Below, in pieces: positions 12,601 to 36,950 of a DNA stretch of 64,000 nucleotides. Location: positions 75,404,634-75,468,633 of the forward strand of contig CP154954.1 in assembly GCA_039621445.1 (NCBI GenBank), in the 5' to 3' direction. Position numbers and translations under genes: made by a program. Source of the DNA: Euglena gracilis (Eukaryota; Euglenida; Euglenophyceae; Euglenales). How positions within the stretch are numbered: position 1 is the stretch's first letter; each line of letters starts with the position of its first letter. The notes beneath the pieces are model-generated. The model was given only the letters and a program-made list of their open reading frames with translations, did no database searches and had not been told where the DNA came from.

Positions 12601-15600
12601 TGCCATGGGTTGGGGGGCCACAATGGGTGATGGGCAGAGCAAGGTGGCGCCTGCACCATGTGCTGCACGCTCCTAAAGGCTGTTCAGTAGCGTGTGTGAC
12701 CTCCTTTGGCCGCCAGCACGGCATCCAATTTGGCCCGGGGTCGTGGACAGGGGCTCCGACCTGCACGGGCATTCTTTTCCTGAAATCGGCTTCAAACATG
12801 TTTGTGCGTGTGGGTGTGGGTGTGGGTGTGGGTGTGGGTGTGGGTGTGGGTGTGGGTGTGGGTGTGGGTGTGGGTGTGGGTGTGGGTGTGGGTGTGGGTG
12901 TGGGTGTGGGTGTGCGTGCGCGCGCGCGTGTGTGTGTGTGAATACAACTGCTCAAGGGATGTATTTCCAGCAGTTTTGTTGCTGTAGCCCCGGCCAGGTC
13001 TGGCTCATATGCTCAGCAACCCCCCCCCCCACTCCCCCGGGCTGCCCACCACCAACAACTGCCACGTGCACCAGAAGACTGACTGAAAACCTCTGGCTGC
13101 AAGTGGTTAGCAGGCTGGGTCAGCGGGTGTACAGCAACAAAAGCTCCCTTTGGGAGGCCATACGGCAAGCATTCATGGGGATACCCCAGGACTCCGTTTT
13201 GAAACTGTACAAAAGCCTGCCTGCCCGCATGCATGCCGTGCTGGCGGCCAAAGGAGGTCACACGCGCTACTGAACAGCCTTTAGGAGCGTGCAGCACATG
13301 GTGCAGGCGCCACCTTGCTCTGCTCATCACCCATTGTGGCCCCCCAACCCATGGCACAAGGCATATGTTTAGCCAAAGAAAAAAGCATTTTTTATTTTTT
13401 TCGCTGAGGGGTATAAAAACTTTTTTGGGTTTAGGGTATAAAAACTTTTTTGGCACACTGTAAAAAAGCCCGGATTTGGCCTGATTCCTCCCGAACTTCA
13501 TGCGGAATGCCATCCATCAGTTTTAATTGTTCTTCAGCCGCCCGTCGGGCGGCTGGACGGTGTTTTTTTTTTTTGCGCTTTCGGGGTGCAAAAAAATGGC
13601 GCAATTGGTCGGATTTGGGCAGGCCAGGGCAAAATTTGAGCCAAAGAATCAACTTTTTTGCACAATTAGTAGTTCTTTGGGCAATGTTTGAGCTTCGATT
13701 TTTTGGCACCCGGTTCGATCCCGGGTCGGGCCCGGCTCCAGCTGGAGAACCCCCATTTGGCGTCAACCAGCAGCCTTTTTGCAACCAGCCCAATTTTTGC
13801 CAGCCTCTGAGCTGGACCCCCCTGAGGGTCACTCAGCGATGCCTGCGCGTTTCCCTGGTGTTGCAGGACCGAAAAGTCGAAAGTCGGACCCAGGTCCATC
13901 CACACGACTCCCCCTCCCTTGATCACTCCACTTGGTTCCCCCGGGGGGGGCATATAGCGTGATGCTGCCATTTGTTCATCCACCGATCCGTTCTTCCTGC
14001 GGAACGGGGGAGACAGCGGCCTGGGGATGACGTGTGGGGCGGCCAAGTGCGTGCAGAAGTACATGGCGGCCGCGCCGATGCCCCCCCCCCCCCGAGAGAG
14101 GACGCCGGCTGGGGGGCCGATTGGGCGGGACTGACCCAAGAAAGCCAACCGGTGGTGGGGCGGTCAATCCTGTACTTTCTCTTTTCAAACAGAACAGAAA
14201 GGAGGTGTTCTCTTTTAAAACAGTACACCCCCTTTGAAAGGAAACCTCCAGTTTTTTTACCGGCCCCTGTCCACTGGAAGCCCCATGCTCTCTTGTACGT
14301 CTGGACCATGCATTCTCGAAAACGAAAAAATCCCTGTGTGGTTTTTTGAAAGGTTTGGGCCACTGGACCCTGGGGGTGGGTGCACAATTGGTCAAATCAA
14401 ACCTGCCGGGTTGTTTTCAGTCTTGAAAGAAGTTAAAAAAATTCCCATGGCCAATTTTGGGTGGTTTGGGCTGGGTGAATGGGTGGTTCACCCAGGGGAA
14501 GGTTTGGGGTGGGTGGGTTTTCGATTCTTGTTTTGGTTTTCCTTCTCACTTGCTTTGGGTTTTCGATTCTTCCTTTTTTTGTATTTAGCCAGAAAATGGT
14601 TGTGCTTTTTAAAGCGAGATTTCGTACAAAGAAATTATTTTTCCCGGTGTCCAAAGTTTTGGGTTTCTACCATTGTGGAATGGAATTATGCCAAAACGGT
14701 CAACTGCACAATGCATGGAATCAATCTGTGGCTTTTTTTGGCGTCCTTTTCTTCTTCTTTTTTAGTCTTTCTTCGGCTATTTTTGCTCCTGTGCTGTGTT
14801 TTTAAAGCCCCTGGATTTATTTATGTTTCCCCACAGCGATGGCATGTGGTGTCTCGTGGCTGAGGAACAGGTAACCGGCGGGATGTTGGGGGCAACAGCG
14901 CGCACGTGACACTCGACTCTGAAGCGAATTTCTTCGCCCTGCCTGAAGAGTGCGCTGCCAAGATTCAGAAACCGGCTGGTGTACGAGCTTTCTTTTTTCA
15001 AATGTGATTTTGGAAAAATGTTCCCCAAACACTATTTAACCGACTTGGAGTCTTTCTTCCGGCTGTCTGCTTAAATAATGCCCGATATTTATTCGTTATT
15101 CAAGCAGTAAAACAATGTGCCCAAAATCAGACATTTTTGTAGCATAAATCACGAAACATTATAAAACAATCACGCATGAGAACCTGAGGTCCAGAAGCAT
15201 GAAACAGAGGTAAAACCTGCACCATGCACCTGCCTCGATTTCTCACCCGCTTTTCTCGTCTGACGCATAATAAGCCCCCAAATATTGAACCCTCCCGTTT
15301 GTTATTGTGGCACTTGAAGTCATGATCCATTTTGGCGAAATTTTGGAAGTCAAAAATTCAGCCAAAAACACACGAACAGGCTCTAAAGGTCACTTCTTAT
15401 TTGGTATTTAGGGCCTTTTTGAAACATGGATACTTTTATGCATCAATATTTTCTGTACCAATTCCATCCTTTTTTTTGCAACGTTTCTGCCAATGCTTTG
15501 CTTTGCATTCACGCCTGTCGAGGGGCGGGTATATTGTTTTGGGGGGGTTGCTTTTTCGCTCAGCACACACACGCGGTGTGTGGACCTGAGTCCCGTGCTT

Positions 15601-18600
15601 TGTTCCCACTCCACCCACAGGCCGCGCCGCGTTCGCGCGGGCTCTGCAGTGGCACCAACCCCAAGCCAGGGTTCAGGGGGTCGCGGCTTCAGGTGGGGGG
15701 CGAATGGGTCGGTCGAGTGGCCAAAGTTACCGACCCCCCTGGGGGGGGGGGGGTGTTTGTAGGTGGGTGACTGGTTTTCAAAAAGTTATGCACGTTTTTT
15801 TGAAAGTGGAAAGGGCCTCCTGGGGTCAATGAGCAGTGTTTGGCATAATTGTGATCATGGAGCAGCGAGCGGCGCGACCGTGACCACGGCAGCAACGGCA
15901 GACAGACCCAGCTAACACCCGTGCGACCCCCCCCCAAGGGGTGGGTTTTCCGGAGCAGTGATTCAACGGTCCGCCCCCCCCCACCTGCCTTAGTCCCGGC
16001 CCCTGCCCGCGGCGTGCTGCCTGCGCTACGAGGCGTTCCAGGCCCTGAGCGCCGCCTTGGCCCAGGCGCTGGACGCCGCCGCCGCGCAGGGCGACGCGCA
16101 CTCCGCCGCGCTGCTGCTGCACGCCGCGGGGCCGTTCCACCGCGAGGCGATGGAGCTGCCGGTGTGCCGCGCCGGTCGCGGTGGCCGCGCGTGTGGCGTG
16201 GGTGCGGCGGACACAGGCCTCCGCACCGTTCGCCGTGTATTTCGAAACGTTGGCGATCAGGCGGAAAAAAAAACTCGCCCCAATTTTCGTGCCAAATGTT
16301 CCCAAGTCTCCCTTCCACAGGTTTGGCCTGTGTTAGTTATTTGGTACCCAAATTTTGCCTCCTGCTTGGCAGGCCATGCCCGTGATGGGCAAAAACAGCC
16401 CCAAAAAAGTGGGAAGCCTAAAATCTAGGAGGCCACCCTTTGGGTATGAAGGGAGGAGGAGGGCCAAGTGTGGGTTGCCATGTGGAGTAAGTGCCAAGGG
16501 TGTGAGTGTGTTGAAATGGCAGTGGCAGTCAAACAAATTTCGTTTCCTTCAGGGGAAAGTTGACGACATTTTCGAAGAAGAGGACCCACTTCGACCTGGT
16601 GTGATGTTCATATGCCTCCACGGTGCGCAAGGTCGGACATCTGCGCCATTCACACTTCAATGGCACGCTTGCATCTGCACCGTTCACACTTCAATGGCAT
16701 GCTTGCTTTGAACGACACATTTGATCTCACTTGCAACAGAGAGTAAACTCAAAACAAACAGCAGGGGTGTTCCCATGAACAAATGCCTGCTTTTTTGCAG
16801 CTAAACCAAGGAGACAGGGAAATGCAAATGCTTAGTTTTAACCATGAATTTTCAAAAAAAAAACAACAGTTTTTGTACACCTTTTTTTCTTCACCGTTTC
16901 CCAAACGACGGAATGCATGTTTGCACCCCTGCTGCACCATCGATGCATCATGTGCATCGGATTCATGTCCTCGCCCCGTTTCCGTCTTGCGCCGTGACAC
17001 ACACAGACCCGCCAGGCCCCGGGATTGCTGACCTCTTAACCTTTCCAAAATTATTATAAGTAAACGTAAACTGCAGGTGTGCAATTTGTAAATCTTAATT
17101 TATGTGATATTTGGAATGCTAGTCTTTTCAGTTGTCTATTATGTGCAAATCCCATTAAGAGCTCAGCACTATTCAAAACCTCGTCCCCCCCCCTCCCCCC
17201 ACGCCACACAGTCACCCTGTGCCCGTCCATTTGCCCGTCTCCCCCGTCCCAGCCCCCACCGCCGCGGTGGAGCGCGTCTCGCTCGCCGCCACGGCGGGCC
17301 GGCACCCGCTGTGCGCGGGCGTCGCCCTGTGGGAGGAGTGGTTCGCCGCGACACTGGTGGCCACAGGTGTCGGTGGCTGGGGGCCACAGGGGTCGATACA
17401 AGGAGGAGGAGCTTTTTGGTGCGGCTGTCCTGGTTTGACCATCCAACGTCTGGAAATCCCGCCACACCGGCCAGATTTCTCATTCTGATGGGAATCCAAT
17501 CATCATGAGGGCATGATCGACAGGGCATGCTAAACCCTCCCTCCAAATAATAACCCCTCGGGGTCTGAATTCGGCGACCGAAATAATACCCCCCCCCCCA
17601 GTTTCAGGCCAAAGGCCCGGATTTTTGACCTGATTATGTAGGTAAAAATCACAATTTCTGACAACAAATTACGAAAAAAAATCAAATTTTCTGGGTCATC
17701 TGACCTTTAAAAAATGGTAAATTTCAGAAGAAAGTGCAAAAAATGACCCCAGGGGGGGGGCCCTGGTTTTGGCGCTATTTTGGCTCCTACGGGACTTCTA
17801 AAAATTTCGGAAATTTTGGGGAATTAATACCCCCCAAATAATACCCCCCCTCGGGCCGGGACTTTGGGCGAAAAAAATAACACCCCGGGGGGTTTAGACG
17901 AGGATGGACTGTGGGTTGGGGCATTGGGGTTCCAAAATTGTTTCATGTCCATCGGTGAAGGATCCCATTTTTCCCGACTCCTGCAGCGGCAAGTGCTTGC
18001 CTTCTGGCACAGTGGTAGATCAACGCGCGCAACTCTGCGGGATTGCTTCTGCTCTGCTACCACCACCCACAGATGACCCCGTTCACGGCTCAGCGCAGGC
18101 ATGGAAGCGGTGGGTGCAGGAGGCGAACGAGGACGTGCTGGTGCACGAGGGGGAGAAGGTGCCCTGGTGCACACAGGGCGTGACGTGGGCGAGGGGGGGG
18201 GTGACTACTGAGGGGAGGGGGGCTCTGGGACGTTTTTCACACCAGAGAGTCCATTTTCAAACGCCATGCATTCAGAGTTTGCTTTGTGCCATCAAACCCT
18301 TCGCTGATTTGTGGAGCAGGCTGCGGCAGAATTCAACACAACCGGGCTCAAAAGAAGAACCGTCCCCGCCCCCTGCCCCCCCAGTTGCTCCAACGTAGCC
18401 CCTGATTGGAGAACCTTGACCGACTCCCCCCCCCCCAACGAACCGTCGGTATTGTTCCGATGGATGCAGACCGTCGCTCTCCCCGCACAGGTCTGCCAGC
18501 GGATGGTGCCGTTTCTGCACCGCATGGCGAGCATCGTGGGCGACGTCCGGGGGGCCACTTGTGCCACTGGCGTGGCAGGCGTGGCAGCAAAACCCACCGT

Positions 18601-19138
18601 TCCTTCCGCCTTCTCTTGTTTTCTTGGCGGCCAAGGCCCGGGATTTTAGACCCCGAAGGTCTCGGCATTGGCCCAAACGTGGTTCTGACCGGAGGGCTGT
18701 TCTGTGCATGCCAATTTGCTTGGGACCAACTCACCGGTGGGGGCAAAAACCCCCCCACCGCCCATTGAAGTGCACGAGCATTTTATTGGACCATGGCTTT
18801 GGACCTTTCGGGGTGTCACAATTATTTGAACCCTACCTGAAAGTGGTTCATTGGAAAATAGCCTTTTTTGGGGGGGGTGCTCACGTTTTTGAACTTCGCT
18901 TTCGGGCCCTTGGGGGTGTGACACTTATTTTTGATACTGCGCGCATTTTGGGCACTGCACACTTAATTTCAATGGAGTTTAGCACGGAATTGCTCCATCC
19001 CCCTCTGGTTTAATGGAGTCGTCCTCCTCCGGTGCAGCCTTCGTGGCCAGGGTGGCAAACAAGCTGTGCGACACGTACGTCCTCTCGCGGGAGGAGCGGG
19101 CAAGGGTACAGGCGTCGCTGGCCAGCTCAGGGACATGA
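522..19138 (+). CDS. Gene 1: multi-exon acidic protein with helical C-terminal domain (possible SBF2/KIAA0513-like)
   Basis: Nine GC-rich open segments on the + strand can be chained with GT-AG introns whose phases agree at most junctions: 522-610, 3205-3355, 6507-6649, 9711-9797, 15994-16161, about 17255-17366, 18073-18158, 18491-18560 and 19038-19138. The N-terminal part is Pro/Ala/Glu-rich and probably disordered. The C-terminal part reads as helices, with the motifs ALSAALAQALDAAAAQGD, LCAGVALWEEWF, CQRMVPFLHRMASIVGD and YVLSREERARVQASL before a TGA at 19136. Helices, a W-x-x-W pair and a final S-R/K-E-E helix recall the SBF2/KIAA0513 domain, but this is weak pattern matching. The join 16161 to 17255/17273 is unresolved, and the 5' end probably lies outside the window or is missed. 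The protein is not identified with confidence. Confidence 0.5.
611..3204. other. Probable intron of gene 1
   Basis: Mostly A/T-rich with homopolymer runs. The only open segment of note is antisense, 2169-1954, reading EDVQLLEFLNGCLDD and IAREQQQSVKWRLLTLELEA before a stop. It has no identifiable family and no second exon that I can attach, so it is recorded here rather than as a gene. Confidence 0.4.
3205..3355 (+). CDS. Gene 1 exon, Pro/Ala-rich
   Basis: The acceptor is CCTGCCGCAG. It reads EPDPDPAHVHRFRKYVVAAP followed by an Ala/Pro linker. A donor GT at 3356 leaves phase 1, matching the 2-nt lead of the next exon. Confidence 0.45.
3356..6506. other. Intron of gene 1
   Basis: GT-AG bounded. 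It contains a family B element (3419-3531), a strongly T/G-biased stretch at about 3790-4640 with repeated poly-T and poly-G, and a GT-rich run at about 5100-5250. No coding signal is seen. Confidence 0.45.
3419..3531. mobile_element. Family B TIR element, copy 1
   Basis: Starts CAGGCTGTATTGTAGTCGG and ends GGTTGGTAAAAAAAAACC then AGCCTG. The match continues outward to CACCAGGCTG and CAGCCTGGTG. It contains the family phrase GGCAGGCACTCCAAGGCA. Confidence 0.65.
6507..6649 (+). CDS. Gene 1 exon, acidic Ala/Pro/Glu-rich
   Basis: Bounded by GCGCCGCAG and CAG/GTCGGC. It reads EKEEAPVPAEVAPAPEEALA and ends SSFEEQ in phase 0. Low complexity suggests a disordered linker. Both splice sites are good, so an exon is likely. 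Confidence 0.55.
6650..9710. other. Intron of gene 1
   Basis: GT-AG bounded. It contains a family G element (6802-7445), a family D fragment near 9088-9166, and a module at about 9495-9575 (TTTTTCCAGTCGGGGGACC to TTTCCAGTGTCTTGC) that recurs at about 25560-25655. No coding signal is seen. Confidence 0.45.
6802..7445. mobile_element. Family G-like TIR element, larger
   Basis: Begins TACCGGGGGGGGGGAAAAA and ends TTTTTTCCCCCCCCCGGTA. Both flanks repeat short GGGAAAAATT / TTTTTCCCGGCA units (6815-6900 and 7330-7440). The middle, 6910-7320, is unrelated and includes repeated CCAAAATAAGACCCC. Confidence 0.5.
9711..9797 (+). CDS. Gene 1 exon
   Basis: Bounded by CTTCGCGCAG and GAG/GTAGGT, phase 0 at both ends, 29 codons. 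It reads EPGALDEPLQRYLLSLQYTD, an amphipathic helical stretch. Confidence 0.55.
9991..10131. repeat. (ATTC)n then (GTT)n microsatellite
   Basis: About 29 uninterrupted ATTC units followed by seven GTT units, in a gene 1 intron. Confidence 0.95.
11171..11389. mobile_element. Family G short TIR element
   Basis: The ends are TACCGGGGGGGGGGAATTTTG and its complement (CAAAATTCCC to CCGGTA). Internal arms AGAGAAAATTTG and AAAATTTTTCTCT also pair. The core has about four tandem copies of a 16-mer, GCGAAATTTGTCGTCC. No ORF of its own. Confidence 0.65.
12493..12725 (+). repeat. Left long inverted repeat of the mariner element
   Basis: Near-identical reverse complement of about 13228-13460. It includes the two short repeats AAAAAAGTTTTTATACC and, on the reverse strand, codons for AVLAAKGGHTRY plus a stop. 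Confidence 0.85.
12805..12914. repeat. (GTGTGG)n array
   Basis: About 18 tandem hexamers inside the mariner element. The same hexamer recurs at 56360-56450. Confidence 0.95.
13073..13273 (+). pseudogene. Tc1/mariner transposase C-terminal fragment
   Basis: The reading frame ends TRY-stop and holds ENLWLQVV, the last catalytic Glu region of the DDE domain, followed by the usual helices. All upstream transposase sequence, including the two catalytic Asp residues, is absent. Confidence 0.75.
13228..13460 (-). repeat. Right long inverted repeat of the mariner element
   Basis: Reverse complement of 12493-12725 with only scattered differences. It carries the real 3' end of the transposase frame. 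Confidence 0.85.
15994..16161 (+). CDS. Gene 1 exon, first helical segment
   Basis: Starts after TGCCTTAG in phase 0, consistent with the preceding exon. It reads LRYEAFQALSAALAQALDAA then GDAHSAALLLHAAGPFHREA. It is very GC-rich with alternating Ala/Leu helices. GT at 16162 gives phase 0. Confidence 0.5.
16162..17254. other. Intron of gene 1
   Basis: No coding signal. It includes a short direct repeat of CACACTTCAATGGCA near 16650 and 16690. Confidence 0.35.
17255..17366 (+). CDS. Gene 1 exon, W-rich helix
   Basis: The open frame reads VERVSLAATAGRHPLCAG then VALWEEWFAATL. The donor at 17367 (ACAG/GTGTCG) leaves phase 1 and fits the next exon. The 5' edge could be the AG at 17252 (wrong phase for a 16161 donor) or at 17272 (right phase), so this boundary is uncertain. 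Confidence 0.45.
17367..18072. other. GT-AG intron of gene 1 holding a family F element
   Basis: The intron is bounded by ACAG/GTGTCG and CACCCACAG. More than half of it is the family F element at 17535-17896. Confidence 0.55.
17535..17896 (+). mobile_element. Family F TIR element, copy 1
   Basis: Closely similar along its length to 50537-50943: CCAAATAATAACCCC at the left, the core CAATTTCTGACAACAAATTA and TTTTGGCGCTATTTTGGCTC, and CGGGCCGGGACTT near the right end. In the other copy the ends are CCCCCAAATAATA and TATTATTTGGGGG. Confidence 0.75.
18073..18158 (+). CDS. Gene 1 exon
   Basis: The acceptor is CACCCACAG and the donor AAG/GTGCCC. It reads DPVHGSAQAWKRWVQEANED then VLVHEGEK. Phase 1 in and phase 0 out agree with both neighbours. 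Confidence 0.55.
18491..18560 (+). CDS. Gene 1 exon
   Basis: The acceptor is CCCCGCACAG. It reads VCQRMVPFLHRMASIVGDV. The donor ACTT/GTGCC gives phase 1, as the last exon requires; an earlier GT at 18545 would break the frame. Confidence 0.5.
18561..19037. other. Last intron of gene 1
   Basis: Holds a family D repeat (about 18812-18985) with CGGGGTGTCACAATTATTTG and GCGCATTTTGGGCACTGC. No coding signal. Confidence 0.4.
18812..18985 (+). repeat. Family D dispersed repeat, copy 1
   Basis: The inverse complement of this sequence is found at 55694-55870, and a shorter piece at 9088-9166. Shared phrases are GGGTGTGACACTTATTT and TTTGGGCACTGC. Confidence 0.6.
19038..19138 (+). CDS. Gene 1 last exon with stop
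   Basis: After TCCGGTGCAG the frame reads FVARVANKLCDTYVLSREER and ends in a TGA at 19136-19138. An upstream in-frame ATG at 19013 would make a 41-codon ORF by itself, but the phase-compatible acceptor makes a terminal exon more likely. Confidence 0.5.
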
Positions 19139-20116
19139 CCCCACAGGGGACGTGACACCTGCACCCCCCCCCCCCTGTTGCACAGCTTCATTGCTGGTAC
19201 CATATTTGTAAATCTGCCTGCGATTAACTCGCAATTGCCGAGACGCTGAACCCCTTAGCTGCCTGTTGCACCAATGAGCTGCTTGTGTAGTTTCCGCCTG
19301 ATTTTTGAACCTCGAACCGTTGTCTTCCCACCCTCTTTGTTGCCATGCCATCGCCGTGCAGCTGCTCGAGCTGCGCCATCACTGTGCAGTTGTAATTGCC
19401 AAAAGGACGTTTCTTTTCGTACCGGCACTAGCATTGTCTGTCAATAAATTGCATTATGCCAGATTACTCAGATCATCTTGGACAATGGACCTCCTCCTCG
19501 CTTTGTTTCCTGTTTGCAGAGCTTCGATTCCCTTGGATGCCAGATGCAGTGGTGGTGATGATGGTGAGTTCAACGGCTGCCCCCCCCCCCCCCGCACCTT
19601 CTCAATTTTGTGGGTATGGTCGGTAATTAAAACCTCCATTGGAAATTTATTATTTCGGGAGGTATGCTTTTGGGAGATTGATGGGCGAAAATAATAAGGA
19701 ATGATAAAATAAAAAATTTGGTCTAATCATTTCTACGTGTCCTCAAAGGGTCAAAGTCAGTTTTTTTTCTCAAAAAAATCTGTTTTTCCTTTTTTCTCAA
19801 GGCCCAATTCTACACATGAAAAAAGCTGCGAAAGACAGTTTCAGTTCGGCAAGAGAAAGTTTCGAGGCTTTTGCATTTCTGCTGAATTTCGGCAGGTGGC
19901 ACAGTGCTTTTGAGGGCGTTGTTCATCCGCTCGGCTCCTTGGCCACCCATCTGCAGGAGGCGGCGAGTCCTAATCCAGCTGTTAAGCCCCCCCCCTTTCA
20001 CAGAAGTCGGCAAGTCCTAATCCAGCTGTTAAGCCCCCCCCCCCCCCGCCACAGGTGCGCTGCTGCCCCGCCATGCGTCGCCGCTGACGCCGTGACCGCC
20101 CCGGCGCCCCCGGCGG
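19139..20116. other. Intergenic region between gene 1 and the Kelch gene
   Basis: Short space with poly-C blocks. A direct repeat of about 33 bp (AGTCCTAATCCAGCTGTTAAG then poly-C) sits at 19961-19994 and 20008-20047, each copy followed by a pyrimidine tract and CACAG (20003 and 20054). If the host uses spliced-leader trans-splicing, these are the two candidate acceptors for the Kelch mRNA. Confidence 0.4.
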
Positions 20117-35815
<15,699 letters not shown>

Positions 35816-36820
35816 GGGGTGGGCGGGGCATTTTAAGTGAGCGCCGGTTTTGTACAGGGGGAAGGTTGAGGGGCTCTGACCAGCATTTCTCGCAGGGCTT
35901 CGTGAACTTCATCCTACTTTTTTTTCAGCTCAGCAACCACTCTGTAGAGTGAATATTTTGGATCTTCTTTATCGGAGAATCGTTGAGCCTCTCAATGTGA
36001 TGGGGGAGGGCCTGCCCATAGCAGGCACGCCCCCCCCCCCCTGGGGGGGTCGGTTTTGGACCCCGGTGCCTGCCGACCCAGCCAACTATCCTGTGAAAAT
36101 GACCATTTTTTGGCCCCCTGCCCCCTGCTTGCCCATAGCCCCCCCCCCCGGTGCGCACTTCCTTAAAAAGCTGCCTGGTTGCAATACCCAGCTAACCCCC
36201 CCAAGGTTTGAAGGGGGGGTCGGGCCGGGTGGGCACCCAACCAGAGGCAGGGTTTTCTTCTATTTTCGGTGAGAAAGCCGAAGAATTTGCACCCCCCAAA
36301 ATTGACCCCCAATAGTGGTTCCCCTGGGGTCTGTGGGCCAGAACCCCCTCCTCGGGTCGCAAAACCTAAAAAAGTGCAGCTGAACTAAAAGAAAAGCACC
36401 ACTATTCATTTGCTGAATTATAGTGGGTGAACTTTTTTTCAAATGAGCTTCATCGCAAGATTGTGAAATGTTCTCATGCTGTCATATCATCCGAGGGAAA
36501 GGGTTCCCTGGGGAAATTGCAGGCAGTCGCGAAATTTCCACCTCGTTTGTCGCCGCAGCAACATTTGGGCCTGCAATTCCTCTGCCGGTGGTAGGCACCC
36601 CGGATCTCACAGCGTATATGCATCCCCCCGAAAAGCACATCCTCCCTGTCCTGCCTGCATAAAGACCTCTCTGTCGGCTTTGTTGTCAACTGGTGTACGG
36701 TACACCCCTCACGGGGCTTCCCATTCAATCCACACGCTCGCAGGAGGCGAAGGGGCTCTGTACAAAGGTCGTCACCAGCCCCATGGGGGCCAGAGGATTA
36801 GCGGATTGGTTAGGGTTGCA

Positions 36821-36950
36821 CAGGCTTTTTTTTTTACCATCTCCAGGGCGGGTGCCTTGTGCTATAAGGGGCGCACGCCCCAGGGGGGGGGGGGTGGGTG
36901 GGTCGGACCCTTCCCCCTCCCCGGGAGAGGGTTCCTAAAAAAACCCTCTG
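36821..36950. mobile_element. Short family A-like TIR unit
   Basis: CAGGCTTTTTTTTTTACC at the left and GTTCCTAAAAAAACCCTCTG at the right, with the family's poly-G/GGTGGGTGGG core. Confidence 0.45.

Larger units (their letters stand above)
12493..13460 (+). mobile_element. Defective Tc1/mariner-type transposon, foldback form
   Basis: The element starts CAGTGCGCCAAAAAAG and ends CTTTTTTGGCACACTG, and both ends are flanked by TA (12491-12492 and 13461-13462), the target duplication typical of Tc1/mariner. The right part encodes a transposase C-terminus on the + strand: ENLWLQVVSRLGQ, SLWEAIRQAFMGIP, then AVLAAKGGHTRY and a stop near 13273. Such ENLW and KGGHT(K/R)Y endings are characteristic of the family. 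The inverted repeats are about 230 bp, so the left arm also carries a reverse copy of the C-terminal codons. The catalytic core is missing, and the middle is occupied by a GTGTGG array (12805-12914). The element cannot be autonomous. Confidence 0.85.
9798..15993. other. Long intron of gene 1
   Basis: The phase-compatible donor and acceptor are 6.2 kb apart. Inside are an (ATTC)n tract, a family G element and the mariner element, listed separately. A further small exon cannot be excluded; the GC-rich stretch 11400-11600 is open in several frames but shows no recognisable motif. Confidence 0.35.

Noticed and set aside
13450-14148. Overlapping 130-170-codon ORFs on both strands
   Set aside because: No motif, no splice context, and poly-C blocks inside; treated as intron of gene 1.
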